DNA of 64,000 bases from Clostridia bacterium (GTDB lineage: Bacteria; Bacillota; Clostridia; Oscillospirales; SIG627): NCBI GenBank assembly GCA_017517325.1, contig JAFWZW010000024.1, positions 54,370 to 118,369 of the forward strand, in the 5' to 3' direction. The notes below the pieces were generated by a model, which was given only the letters and a program-made list of their open reading frames with translations, did no database searches and was not told where the DNA came from. Position 1 is the stretch's first letter; every line of letters starts with the position of its first letter. A program made the translations under genes and the position numbers. Shown in pieces: positions 1 through 8,458 of this stretch.

Positions 1-64
1 TGGCGGAAAAAACGGTTTTACCCACACCGCCTTTTAAGCTGGTTACCACGATGATCTGTCCCAC
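1..64 (-). CDS. MinD/ParA-type P-loop ATPase (N-terminal fragment)
   Basis: Only the first 21 codons lie in the window; the gene runs off the left edge. The visible peptide has a hydrophobic beta strand followed by the deviant Walker A motif KGGVGKT, the hallmark of the MinD/ParA/Mrp ATPase family, which acts in cell-division site placement, DNA segregation or cluster loading. The GTG start at 64 is chosen because a GGGGAGGA ribosome site lies 7 nt upstream; a second GTG at 70 abuts that site and is too close. The Leu before KGG, where MinD has Gly, means the subfamily cannot be fixed. Confidence 0.7.
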   Translation of the reverse strand, partial: MGQIIVVTSLKGGVGKTVFSA

Positions 65-293
65 AAGCACTCCTCCCCTGCCGACAATACAGACGGCAAA
101 CGATTTTCGAAAACCGCAAAATTACCGATTTTCATTCAAGGTATTCTACCATAAATGTGGGTTTGCGTCAATATTTTTTGTCTTTTTCGGCACTTTACAC
201 GAAAGAAAATAGAAAAATTTGGCATAAAATTTTAGATCGTTTTCTTCTCTTTCACACTATTTTCACAAAAGAAAACAAAATACCCAAAACACC

Positions 294-322
294 TTGATTT
301 TCCGCTAAAATTCGTCTATAAT
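294..322 (+). promoter_or_regulatory. sigma-A promoter of metK
   Basis: TTGATT (294-299), a 17-bp spacer and TATAAT (317-322). Only about 40 nt separate the -10 box from the metK start, which leaves no room for a SAM riboswitch. The region 65-293 is AT-rich and shows no other feature that I can support. Confidence 0.75.
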
Positions 323-363
323 ATTGTAAAGTTTGCAACAAAAAATTTCGTAAGGATGAAAAT

Positions 364-1497
364 ATGAGACAGTTTTTTACTTCAGAATCCGTAACAGAAG
401 GACATCCCGACAAGATCTGCGATCAGATCTCCGATGCCGTTTTAGATGAGATCCTCAAGGTTGACCCTACCGCCCGCGTTGCTTGCGAAACAGCCGTTAC
501 CACCGGCCTCGTTCTGGTAATGGGCGAGATCACTACCACCGCTTCCATCGATTTTCAGAAGATCGTCAGAGAAACCATCCGTGAGATCGGCTATGACAGG
601 GCCAAATTCGGCTTCGATTGCGATACCTGCGCCGTAATCAGCTCCGTTCATCAGCAATCCCCCGATATTGCTATGGGTGTTGATGCAGAAGGAGCGGGTG
701 ACCAAGGTATGATGTTCGGCTACGCCTGCGACGAGACCCTCGAGCTGATGCCCCTTCCCATTTCCCTCTCCCACGCTTTGGCAAAAACGCTCACAAACGC
801 AAGAAAGAGCGGCGTTCTCCCCTATCTTCGCCCCGACGGAAAGACCCAGGTTACCGTGGAATACCGCGATGGCATTCCCGCACGGGTCGAGACCATTGTT
901 GTATCTTCTCAGCACGGAGCCGAGGTAGATCAGGAGACCATCCGTAAAGACGTTATCAAGCACGTGATCACCCCCACCATCCCCAAGAATCTGATGGATA
1001 AGAATACCAAGATCCTGGTTAACCCCACCGGTCGCTTCGTAGTAGGCGGCCCCCAAGGCGACAGCGGTCTGACAGGCAGGAAGATCATCGTGGATACCTA
1101 CGGCGGTTATTCCCGTCACGGCGGCGGTGCCTTTTCAGGAAAAGACCCCACCAAGGTTGACAGAAGCGCTTCCTACGCTGCTCGCTACCTTGCCAAAAAC
1201 GTGGTTGCCGCAGGGCTCGCTTCCAAGTGCGAGGTGCAGATCTCTTACGCCATCGGTGTGGCAGAGCCCACCTCCGTTCTGGTTGATACCTTCGGAACCG
1301 GCGTTCTTTCCGACGAAGCCATTGCCCTTACCCTTCGCGAGCTGGTAGATCTTACCCCGCGCGGAATCATCACCACCTTGGATCTGCGCAGACCCATCTA
1401 CAAGCCCTTCGCCGCTTACGGCCACATGGGCAGAGAAGAGTTGAATGCTCCTTGGGAAAAGACGGATCTTGCAGAAAAGCTAAAAAAATTGAAATAA
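364..1497 (+). CDS. metK: S-adenosylmethionine synthetase
   Basis: MetK makes S-adenosylmethionine from methionine and ATP in the cytosol. The 377-aa product has the expected length. It begins with the family signature GHPDK (residues 13-17), contains the GAGDQG hexapeptide near residue 110 and the glycine-rich [16 protein letters not shown] loop that binds the triphosphate. The ATG at 364 follows AAGGATG at a normal distance. The gene is monocistronic: it has its own promoter at 294-322 and a strong terminator just downstream. No SAM-sensing leader is visible, unlike in many Bacillota. Confidence 0.97.
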   Translation: MRQFFTSESVTEGHPDKICDQISDAVLDEILKVDPTARVACETAVTTGLVLVMGEITTTASIDFQKIVRETIREIGYDRAKFGFDCDTCAVISSVHQQSPDIAMGVDAEGAGDQGMMFGYACDETLELMPLPISLSHALAKTLTNARKSGVLPYLRPDGKTQVTVEYRDGIPARVETIVVSSQHGAEVDQETIRKDVIKHVITPTIPKNLMDKNTKILVNPTGRFVVGGPQGDSGLTGRKIIVDTYGGYSRHGGGAFSGKDPTKVDRSASYAARYLAKNVVAAGLASKCEVQISYAIGVAEPTSVLVDTFGTGVLSDEAIALTLRELVDLTPRGIITTLDLRRPIYKPFAAYGHMGREELNAPWEKTDLAEKLKKLK

Positions 1498-1509
1498 TCC
1501 GAAATACCA

Positions 1510-1550
1510 AAAAATCCATTTCCAAAATAAATTTGGAAATGGATTTTTTT
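1510..1550. terminator. bidirectional rho-independent terminator (metK / PIG-L gene)
   Basis: A perfect 14-bp or longer inverted repeat around ATCCATTTCC/GGAAATGGAT, with A and T runs on the two sides. It sits between the convergent metK and the minus-strand PIG-L gene and can end both transcripts. Confidence 0.85.
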
Positions 1551-1551
1551 A

Positions 1552-3009
1552 TCAGCGTCTGCGGCGACGGCGTATTTGCAAAAGGAAGCTGACGATGATC
1601 GAAAGGGTCAAAAGCACCAGCACGGAAAGAAGGATCATCATTTTTCTTTGCTTTGCCTCCAATTCTCTCATCACCCGTGCTTCTTCCTCCGCAAGGGCGG
1701 CAAGACGGGCTTTTTCCAGACGCTCCGATTCTTCGCGGGCAAGGCGCTCCGCTTCCTCCTTTTGGCGCTTTTCTTCCTCCAGTGCGGCAAAGCGCTGACG
1801 GGCAAGTTCTTCCGCCTGCTCCTTCCGACTTTTGAGGTTTTCAAAGAAATCGTTTTTCGACACGTCCTCCCCTACGCGGGAAAGATACAGACCGTATTGG
1901 CAGGGGGAATGGGTCTTGATCTGACTTGCGGCAGTGATCTCCCCCGCATTGCCGTTCAGCCAACGGCGAAACCAAGTATACTGCTGAGAATCGTGACACG
2001 CAAAGCCTTCTTTTGTCACCTGAAAGGCGGTCTTTCCTCCAAAGGCGGCAAGGGGAATATCCCAATTCAACACGATGGGTTGTTCCGGATACAGATGCAA
2101 ATAAGTTTTAGGCACCTCCCAAACACCGTATATTTCAGCGCTTTCAGGAAAGCTTGCGGCATCCCCCGCGATGTTTACCGCCTCCTGCAGAGTGGCGGAA
2201 TTGAGCCTGTGCTGACCGTGACCGTATTCCCCCAAGGGATCGTGCCCCACTACCACCAAGGGTTGGAAGCGACGGAGCATTTCCACCTGAAAGGAGACCA
2301 CTGCTTCACGGGAGAACCCGCGTGAGGCAAACTGGCCTGCGGCAGCGGCTTCACTTTCGCTGTAAAGATCGGGAAAAGGGCTGATCACGGGATAATTTTT
2401 GACCCCTACGGTCCAGAGCCCTCGGAGCAGCTCGTGACGGCGCATCGGCTCGTTTTTATGGTCAGTAAAATAGATCACCTGCACTGCAAGGTCACGCTCC
2501 CCTGCATAATAAGGAAGAACCCCTGCGAAGAAGAGCTGTTCGTCATCGGCGTGGGTGGTCATCAAGCAGAGATCCGCCTTTCCGCAAGGCTCCTGCCACT
2601 TTTGCACCCAAGAAGGGGTTTCCCCCGCAAAGGCGTAAATCTCCAAAATGGAAACCTGCGCGTCAAAGCGAAGGGTCACGCTGCCCTTGCCTTCTCCGAA
2701 GAGATACACCAGATCCACGTATTCCCGCAGAAACTGTGCGCGGATCTTACACTCCGCACCGTCAACGATCAAAGTAAAATCCGTTGGGGTATCGAAAAAC
2801 AAAAGGTATAGCCCCTCCATAGGCGTGGCGGAATTTACCGTCACCTCCCCGGTAACGGCACGGGTATTTTCATTTCGGTCCACAAGGCGGGAAAGATTCG
2901 GAGAGGCGGCAAGCGAAAGGCTTTCCCCCTGCGCACCTGCGGAAACGGTAAGCCCGCCCACAAGAAGGGCAACCGCTAAAAAGATCCAAATATATTTCAA
3001 ACACTTCAT
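1552..3009 (-). CDS. secreted, membrane-anchored PIG-L family deacetylase
   Basis: Predicted 485-aa extracytoplasmic protein. Order: signal peptide (about residues 1-30), a beta-rich galactose-binding-like region, then a PIG-L (LmbE) N-deacetylase core with the metal motif in the form THADDE (usually AHPDDE) and a later GHDPLGEYGHGQH segment that supplies metal and catalytic histidines. A long Glu/Lys/Arg coiled coil (about 395-455) follows, then one C-terminal transmembrane helix and an RRRRRR tail. PIG-L enzymes remove acetyl groups from N-acetylglucosamine-type sugars, so a cell-surface glycan substrate is likely. The ATG at 3009 overlaps the stop of the upstream HAD gene by 4 bp (ATGA), showing translational coupling. 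Confidence 0.8.
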   Translation of the reverse strand: MKCLKYIWIFLAVALLVGGLTVSAGAQGESLSLAASPNLSRLVDRNENTRAVTGEVTVNSATPMEGLYLLFFDTPTDFTLIVDGAECKIRAQFLREYVDLVYLFGEGKGSVTLRFDAQVSILEIYAFAGETPSWVQKWQEPCGKADLCLMTTHADDEQLFFAGVLPYYAGERDLAVQVIYFTDHKNEPMRRHELLRGLWTVGVKNYPVISPFPDLYSESEAAAAGQFASRGFSREAVVSFQVEMLRRFQPLVVVGHDPLGEYGHGQHRLNSATLQEAVNIAGDAASFPESAEIYGVWEVPKTYLHLYPEQPIVLNWDIPLAAFGGKTAFQVTKEGFACHDSQQYTWFRRWLNGNAGEITAASQIKTHSPCQYGLYLSRVGEDVSKNDFFENLKSRKEQAEELARQRFAALEEEKRQKEEAERLAREESERLEKARLAALAEEEARVMRELEAKQRKMMILLSVLVLLTLSIIVSFLLQIRRRRRR

Positions 3010-3653
3010 GAGAACAGCGCCTTTCTGCAATCTTCAACGGTGGTGCACAGAGCGTCGGCCCCTGCTTTTTCCAGCTCCTCGCGGGAACCGTAGCCGTAAA
3101 GAACCCCCACGGTTTTCATACCGAATTTTTTACCGCCGAGAATATCGTATTCCCGATCCCCTACCATGGTACACGCTTCGGGCAGAGCTCCTACAAGCCC
3201 CATAGCGTGAGCAATCACGTCCTCCTTTTTGAAGCGGCTCACCTCATCCATCGTGGCACCGCTGACGGCGCAAAAATAAGAACGAATGGAAAAATGCTCC
3301 AGAATGCGAAGAGCAAATTCCTCCGGTTTGGAGGTAGCCAGTACCAATTGATAGCCTGCCGCCTTCAGGTCGGATAAAAGGGCGGGAATCCCCTCGTACA
3401 ATTGATTTTCGAAAATTCCCTGACGGGAAAAATACGTTTGAAAACGCTTCACCGCTTCCAGACCTTTTTCGTGGGGAAATCCGTAATACTTTTCAAAGGA
3501 ATCCACCAAAGGTGGGCCGATGAAGGGATAAAGCTTTTCCCTGTCAGTCTCCACGATCCCATAGGTGGAAAGGGCGTACATAACGGAATTGGTGATCCCA
3601 AGGCCCGGATCGGTCAGGGTACCGTCTAAATCAAAAAAGACAAATTTTGACAT
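3006..3653 (-). CDS. HAD-superfamily hydrolase, phosphoglycolate phosphatase-like
   Basis: 215-aa cytosolic phosphatase of the HAD superfamily. Motif I is DLDGTLTD near the N-terminus, motif II lies in VLATSKP, and motif III/IV is GDREYDILGGKKFGMKTVGVLYG. The cap region matches the Gph/PpaX group, which hydrolyses phosphoglycolate or pyrophosphate; the substrate is not fixed by sequence. The start at 3653 follows GAGAGGAAAT, which overlaps the stop codon of the upstream gene, so the three minus-strand genes 4792-1552 form one operon. Confidence 0.85.
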   Translation of the reverse strand: MSKFVFFDLDGTLTDPGLGITNSVMYALSTYGIVETDREKLYPFIGPPLVDSFEKYYGFPHEKGLEAVKRFQTYFSRQGIFENQLYEGIPALLSDLKAAGYQLVLATSKPEEFALRILEHFSIRSYFCAVSGATMDEVSRFKKEDVIAHAMGLVGALPEACTMVGDREYDILGGKKFGMKTVGVLYGYGSREELEKAGADALCTTVEDCRKALFS

Positions 3654-3661
3654 ATTTCCTC

Positions 3662-4792
3662 TCAAAAACAAATCTTATACAGCCGCAGGCATCGGCTTCC
3701 GTCAGCGCGGGCGATGGAAACGGCAAGAACGTTTTCATAAACGAAAACGGCTTTTTCGAAATTTTCCCCTTCTCCCAAAGCGGAAAGGAGAGAAAAGCTT
3801 CTCTTTTCACTAAGCACCAGAACGTCATCCTTCTCCTTCATAGACGCAACGGCGTATTCCCCTGCGGGAGAAACGGAAAGGATCTCACCGGAGCCGTAGC
3901 CCTCAAGACGTGGGCTTTTGTGCTCGGTACCCAAAAGAAGATGGCTCCAGAACAGACGGATGGCGCCTTCCTTTTCCTCTTTCACGTCAAGCCTTTGAGC
4001 GTAGAGACGGTCGACGGTCTTGCCGTAATCTCCTTTGGGATCCAAAAGGGAGGCGGCCGTTTCACCGGTGGCACAATCCAGTGCCACGTAAACCTCACCC
4101 TCATCCCCTTCGGCAATAAAATACGCCTGCGTATTTCCCACGAAGGCTCCGAATCTCACGCTATTGCCGTATTTCTTCAGAGAATAGGTTTTAACCTCAA
4201 CCACCCGCAGGCTGTCATCCATAGGATCGGTGCGGTAAACGGTGACCTCCTCGCCTTCCAAAGAAAGAGCGTAGGAAGCGTTGGCGGAAAAGGCGATCAC
4301 GTCGGTTCCGTAGGGATCCACTCCCTCGACGGAATCTGAAAAAATGGGAAAGGAAAGCTTTTCGGCCGGAAGCACGCGGTATTTTTTGCCGTCTTCCTCA
4401 AGGTAGATCAGCTTTTCGGCGGTGCAAACGGGCCAGAAGGGCTCGTAGGCGGGATCGGCGGGATAAAAATTAGTGCAGGAAATACCGTAATCCAGCTGAG
4501 TATCCACTCGATAATAAGAAAACGCTTTTCCCTCCAAACCGAAGGGGGAAAGATCCAAATTGATCCGTTTCTTCTCCTCCAGCACCGCTCTCCCCACAGG
4601 CTGATAGAGGTAGGCGGTCTCACCGTCTTCCTTCAAAAGGAGCTTTCCGTTATAGTCGTACGCCCCCTCCAACTCCTTCAAGGGAGCAAGACCTGTGGCG
4701 GCGTAGCGCAGGGCCCAATGCAAAATGACCCCTACGAGCCCGAGCAAAAGCGCAAAGGCAACGCATAGGATCGCCAGATGTTTTTTCTTCAT
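3662..4792 (-). CDS. membrane-anchored protein of unknown function
   Basis: 376 aa. One N-terminal transmembrane segment (about residues 5-28) follows a short Lys-rich start, then a large extracytoplasmic, beta-rich domain with many short hydrophobic strands. I recognise no family; the repeated strand pattern could be a beta-propeller-like fold, but that is inference. The ATG at 4792 has a clear AAGGAGGAG site; the open frame extends further upstream but has no ribosome site. It is the first gene of an operon with the HAD phosphatase and the PIG-L deacetylase, suggesting an envelope function. Confidence 0.6.
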   Translation of the reverse strand: MKKKHLAILCVAFALLLGLVGVILHWALRYAATGLAPLKELEGAYDYNGKLLLKEDGETAYLYQPVGRAVLEEKKRINLDLSPFGLEGKAFSYYRVDTQLDYGISCTNFYPADPAYEPFWPVCTAEKLIYLEEDGKKYRVLPAEKLSFPIFSDSVEGVDPYGTDVIAFSANASYALSLEGEEVTVYRTDPMDDSLRVVEVKTYSLKKYGNSVRFGAFVGNTQAYFIAEGDEGEVYVALDCATGETAASLLDPKGDYGKTVDRLYAQRLDVKEEKEGAIRLFWSHLLLGTEHKSPRLEGYGSGEILSVSPAGEYAVASMKEKDDVLVLSEKRSFSLLSALGEGENFEKAVFVYENVLAVSIARADGSRCLRLYKICF

Positions 4793-4816
4793 AAGGCTCC
4801 TCCTTAAAAAACAACA

Positions 4817-4845
4817 TTGTATTTTTCGAACTTTTATGTTAGAAT
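4817..4845 (+). promoter_or_regulatory. sigma-A promoter of the ywlE-rimI-tsaD operon
   Basis: TTGTAT (4817-4822), 17-bp spacer, TAGAAT (4840-4845), 20 nt before the GTG start at 4866. It lies in the divergent gap with the membrane protein gene. Confidence 0.65.
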
Positions 4846-4865
4846 GATCCTTGAGGTGAATTACC

Positions 4866-5297
4866 GTGAATATTTTATTGGTTTGTACCGGAAACACCTG
4901 CCGTTCACCGATGGCAGAGGCAATTTTGAAAAAGCTGGGTGAAGCCCGTGGGCTTTCCCTTTCCTGCACCTCCGCAGGGGTTTGCGCTTATCCGTCGTCT
5001 CCTATGTCACCGCAAGCAAAGAGCGTGCTGGAGGAATATTACGACGTTTACGGCTTTGATCACAAAGCCACCCCCATAACCCGTGATGCTTTGGAAAAGG
5101 CAGACCTTGTGATCGCGATGACAGAGGATCACAGACAGCTTCTCGTTCAGAAATTCGGCTTTCACGAAAAGGTTGTGGTCATCCCCGGGGGCGTCAGCGA
5201 CCCCTTCGGCGGTGATACCCTGCGCTATCTGCAGGCTGCAAGAGAAATCGAAGCAGGGCTTTTGACCCTTTTGGAAAAAGGGCAGATCCATGGTTGA
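4866..5297 (+). CDS. ywlE: low-molecular-weight phosphatase, YwlE-type protein-arginine phosphatase
   Basis: 143-aa cytosolic phosphatase with the CX5R P-loop at the N-terminus (Cys7, Arg13 in VCTGNTCRSPMAE) and the general-acid Asp in SDPFGGD near residue 118. The threonine at position 11 of the P-loop matches the one that gives Bacillus YwlE its phospho-arginine specificity, so removing arginine phosphate marks (counteracting McsB) is more likely than tyrosine phosphatase activity. No mcsA/mcsB/clpC is seen in the window. GTG start with GAGGTG upstream; its end overlaps rimI by 8 bp. Confidence 0.85.
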   Translation: MNILLVCTGNTCRSPMAEAILKKLGEARGLSLSCTSAGVCAYPSSPMSPQAKSVLEEYYDVYGFDHKATPITRDALEKADLVIAMTEDHRQLLVQKFGFHEKVVVIPGGVSDPFGGDTLRYLQAAREIEAGLLTLLEKGQIHG

Positions 5298-5727
5298 AAT
5301 TACCCTGATATCCACGGAGAGCACCAAGGAAATCGCCTCTTTGGAGGCAGCTCTTTTTTCCGACCCTTGGAGCGAAAAGGCTCTGGCCGATTTCTTCAGC
5401 GCCAAGCACGCACGGGGCCTTATTTGCCGCATTCAGGGGGAATTTGCAGGATACCTTACGGGGAGCCTTATCTGCGGCGAAGGAGAGCTCCTGCGGATCG
5501 GTGTTGACCCGCGCTTCCGCCGCAAGGGGCTGGGCGCCCGCCTGATCCGACAATTCAGGCTTATGGCTGAAAACGAAGGGGCTGAGGTGCTGTTCCTTGA
5601 AGTGCGAAAAAGCAATACGGGGGCTGCGGCTCTCTATGAAGCCTGTGGCTTTGTAAAAACGGGCGAACGCAAGGGGTATTACCAAAGCCCCAAGGAAGAC
5701 GCCCTGTTATATCAACTGAAACTATAA
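5290..5727 (+). CDS. rimI: ribosomal protein S18 alanine N-acetyltransferase
   Basis: 145-aa GNAT enzyme. The acetyl-CoA pyrophosphate loop is RRKGLGARL (about residues 78-86), preceded by the beta-strand IGVDPRF, with the late NTGAAALYEACGF segment typical of RimI, which acetylates the N-terminal alanine of S18. Its position directly before tsaD is the common Bacillota arrangement (tsaE-tsaB-rimI-tsaD), although tsaE and tsaB are absent here. The start overlaps ywlE. Confidence 0.88.
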   Translation: MVEITLISTESTKEIASLEAALFSDPWSEKALADFFSAKHARGLICRIQGEFAGYLTGSLICGEGELLRIGVDPRFRRKGLGARLIRQFRLMAENEGAEVLFLEVRKSNTGAAALYEACGFVKTGERKGYYQSPKEDALLYQLKL

Positions 5728-5747
5728 ACCGAAGGAATGAATCCCAT

Positions 5748-6761
5748 ATGAAAATTTTAGCCTTTGAATCCTCCTGTGATGAAACTGCCGCTGCCGTTGT
5801 GGAAGACGGGCGGCGCATCCTTTCCGACGTAGTCCTTTCTCAGATCGATATTCACCACCGCTACGGCGGGGTAGTGCCCGAGATCGCCAGTCGCGCTCAT
5901 ACGGAGGCCATCTGCACCGTTTGTGAAAAAGCACTTGCCGACGCAGGTCTCACCCTTGACGGGATCGACGCTATCGGCGTTACCAACCGCCCCGGTCTCA
6001 TCGGAGCGCTTTTGGTTGGGGTCAATTTTGCAAAATCACTGGCTTTTGCCAAGAAAAAGCCCTTGATCCCCGTGAATCACATTGAGGGGCACATTGCCGC
6101 GGCCTACCTTGCTCACCCTGATTTAGAGCCACCCTTTCTGGCAATGGTTATGAGCGGCGGTCACACCTCTCTCGTGGAGGTGCAGGGCTACACCGCCTTT
6201 TCCCTCATCGGTGCCACCCGTGACGACGCCGCAGGCGAAGCCTTCGACAAAGCGGCGCGTGTACTGGGGATCGGCTATCCCGGCGGAAAAGAAATGGATC
6301 GGCTTGCTTCTCTGGGAAACGGTGACGCCATTCCCTTCCCTGCCGCGGCCATTCGCGATCACGATTTTGATTTCACCTTTTCCGGTTTGAAGACCGCGGT
6401 GATCAATTACGTTCACAACAAAAAGCAGTTGGGAGAAGAGATTTGTCCCGAGGACCTGGCAGCCTCCTTTACCAAAGCGGTATGTCGCGGCATTGCCTCC
6501 CGCCTTGAGAATGCCTTTGACGCATACCCCCACAAAAAGCTGGTACTGGCAGGGGGCGTTGCCGCCAATTCCCATATTCGAAAAACGGCGGAAGCGGTGT
6601 GCGAAAAGAAGGGCGTCGCTCTTTATCTTCCGCCCCTTTCCCTTTGCGGAGACAACGGTGCAATGATCGCCGCGCAGGCCTATTACAATTACAAGGCGGG
6701 GATGACGGCGGATGAAAGTCTTAACGCCTTCGCCACTTCACCTTTTAACTTCAAATTTTAA
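5748..6761 (+). CDS. tsaD: tRNA N6-threonylcarbamoyladenosine synthase subunit
   Basis: TsaD (Kae1/YgjD family, ASKHA fold) transfers threonylcarbamoyl from the TsaC product to A37 of ANN-decoding tRNAs, together with TsaB and TsaE. The 337-aa length is normal. Visible motifs are ESSCDET at the N-terminus, the metal-binding NHIEGHI histidines near residue 108, the SGGHT loop and the C-terminal LAGGVAANS phosphate loop. A GAAGGA site precedes the ATG. Essential housekeeping gene, last of its operon. Confidence 0.96.
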   Translation: MKILAFESSCDETAAAVVEDGRRILSDVVLSQIDIHHRYGGVVPEIASRAHTEAICTVCEKALADAGLTLDGIDAIGVTNRPGLIGALLVGVNFAKSLAFAKKKPLIPVNHIEGHIAAAYLAHPDLEPPFLAMVMSGGHTSLVEVQGYTAFSLIGATRDDAAGEAFDKAARVLGIGYPGGKEMDRLASLGNGDAIPFPAAAIRDHDFDFTFSGLKTAVINYVHNKKQLGEEICPEDLAASFTKAVCRGIASRLENAFDAYPHKKLVLAGGVAANSHIRKTAEAVCEKKGVALYLPPLSLCGDNGAMIAAQAYYNYKAGMTADESLNAFATSPFNFKF

Positions 6762-6776
6762 CGATTTTATCCAACG

Positions 6777-6898
6777 TTTTCCACAAGCAGTTGTGGGAAA
6801 CTCTGTGGAAAATGTGAAAAACCCCGATATTTTCAAGGATTTTCGACGTTTTTCTGTGAAATGGCTTGGGGAAAATGTGAAAAACTCGTTTTTTCACA
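6777..6898. repeat. cluster of DnaA-box-like nonamers / inverted repeats
   Basis: Five matches to TTWTNCACA in about 120 bp: 6777-6785 (+), 6804-6812 (-), 6813-6821 (-), 6876-6884 (-) and 6890-6898 (+). A one-mismatch copy lies at 6792-6800. The first and the degenerate copy form a near-perfect palindrome, and the last two form a hairpin that could also act as the tsaD terminator. The 16-mer GGAAAATGTGAAAAAC occurs twice. Confidence 0.5.
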
Positions 6899-6910
6899 AG
6901 ATCGCTTTTT

Positions 6911-7621
6911 TTACTCCTCTTCCCCTTGAGATACGGGCAAGGCGGCCTCTCCCGAAAGAAAACGGATGGCGCGTTCCACGGAATCTCTGGCGTTGCCCCA
7001 CGGCTCTTTTTGATAGCGATAATCAAATTTTTTGCAAAAATGAGAAATATCTCCCTTTAATTCCTCCAGATATTTCATCTCCACGCCCTGTGCCGCATCC
7101 AGAAAATCAGAAAGGCGCTTTTTGTTGATAAAAAGCTTGGCGGTCCTCAGAAAACGGGTATAGCAAGGGAGGCAAAAATAGGTCTGCTTTTCCATTTTTT
7201 TGCGAAATTCAATATCCATATCCCAAAGGAGACAAGCGGTTTCAAACATTTTGCTCCAATGAAATTCCACACGCTCGCAAACGTAGCAGGTCTTGCAGAA
7301 GGAATCGGTATGTTCGGAAACCGTTCCCACCTTCTCCTTCAGGCTGAGCTTGGGAGTGGCACACTCCTTGCGGATCAAGTCAAGATGACTTTCCAGCATC
7401 AGCGCAAGGGGAAGGCGCTTTTGTGCATCGTACATTTGATGAAAATGGTGTCCGCAGAAGCCTTTTTCATTGGTCTTGATGCGAATATCGGGCTCCATCA
7501 TAGAAGCACCCAGGATCAGATCGATCTCGTTAGCCTCCAGTTTTTCGCGCATACGGCAGAAGGGGCAGGAGCCACTTTCATCAAAGGCCTCGTTGACGGG
7601 TATGGTATAAATTTTTTCCAT
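6911..7621 (-). CDS. cysteine-rich DUF6062-like protein
   Basis: 236 aa, soluble, with four Cys/His groups: CPFCRMRE near the N-terminus, CGHHF, CKTCYVC and CLPCY. Together these suggest a zinc-binding or redox protein. The pattern resembles the DUF6062 family common in Clostridia, whose function I do not know. The start at 7621 is preceded by AAAGGAG. Single gene, divergent from the tRNA methyltransferase. Confidence 0.7.
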   Translation of the reverse strand: MEKIYTIPVNEAFDESGSCPFCRMREKLEANEIDLILGASMMEPDIRIKTNEKGFCGHHFHQMYDAQKRLPLALMLESHLDLIRKECATPKLSLKEKVGTVSEHTDSFCKTCYVCERVEFHWSKMFETACLLWDMDIEFRKKMEKQTYFCLPCYTRFLRTAKLFINKKRLSDFLDAAQGVEMKYLEELKGDISHFCKKFDYRYQKEPWGNARDSVERAIRFLSGEAALPVSQGEEE

Positions 7622-7714
7622 AGATTTCTCCTTTAGTTCATCTATCTTTTATGGTAACACAAATTCTGCCTTTTTTCAAGAGGAAACGAAAATCACGAAA
7701 CAGAAAGGATCGGT

Positions 7715-8458
7715 ATGGCAAAAGTTCTTCACAAGCTGGATGAGGCCCACAGCCTCTATCAGTACACCGACGGTTTTTCCTTCGGCACCGACGCGGTGCT
7801 GCTTTCTGCCTTTATCCGTTGCCGCAAGGGTGACGTTGGCGTTGAGCTGGGGACCGGAACGGGTATTATTCCCTTGCTCCTTTCCATTCACAAGGAATTT
7901 CGCAAGCTTTACGCTCTCGAGATCCAGAAGGATTACGCTCTTCTTGCAAGGGAAAACGTGGAACTAAACGGATTTTCAGAAAAAGTAGAAGTAGTAGAGG
8001 GAGATCTGAAGCAGGCGGAAAGGCTTGTTCCCGCCCCTTGCGATTTTGTTTTTTCCAATCCCCCTTATATGAAAAAGGAATCGGGCAAGGTAAACGACAA
8101 CGAAAAAAAGCGCATTGCCCGCCACGAGATCCATTGCGACGTTGATGACGTTTGCCGCAGTGCCGCATCTCTTTTGCAGGACAAGGGAAACTTCTTCTGC
8201 GTTTACCGTACGGACCGTATGCCGGAGCTTTTTTTCGCTATGCGCAAATACCTGCTTGAGCCCAAGGATCTGGTACTGGTCTGCCCCAAAGCGGAAAGCG
8301 AACCGAGCCTGATCCTGGTGCGGGGCGTAAAAGGCGCCATGCCGGGACTCAAAACCAGAAAGCCCTTTGTGATCCAAGATGAAAAGGGTGAGAAAACCGA
8401 GGAATGCCAACGCCTTTACGATACGGGTGTTTTAGAATACGGGAGGCAAAAGTCGTGA
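7715..8458 (+). CDS. trmN6: tRNA1(Val) (adenine-37-N6)-methyltransferase-like (YfiC/TrmN6 family)
   Basis: 247-aa SAM-dependent methyltransferase. The SAM-binding motif I is VELGTGTGIIPLLLS (about residues 43-57), followed by the acidic loop ALEIQKDY and the catalytic SNPPYMK motif near residue 111, which targets exocyclic amino groups of adenine. The N-terminal TDGFSFGTDAVLL stretch is diagnostic of the TrmN6 group. AGAAAGGA site upstream. Its stop overlaps the GTG of the lipoprotein gene (GTGA), so the two are co-translated. Confidence 0.85.
   Translation: MAKVLHKLDEAHSLYQYTDGFSFGTDAVLLSAFIRCRKGDVGVELGTGTGIIPLLLSIHKEFRKLYALEIQKDYALLARENVELNGFSEKVEVVEGDLKQAERLVPAPCDFVFSNPPYMKKESGKVNDNEKKRIARHEIHCDVDDVCRSAASLLQDKGNFFCVYRTDRMPELFFAMRKYLLEPKDLVLVCPKAESEPSLILVRGVKGAMPGLKTRKPFVIQDEKGEKTEECQRLYDTGVLEYGRQKS

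Noticed and set aside
322-363. SAM riboswitch before metK
   Set aside because: Only about 40 nt lie between the -10 box and the start codon, too short for any SAM aptamer.
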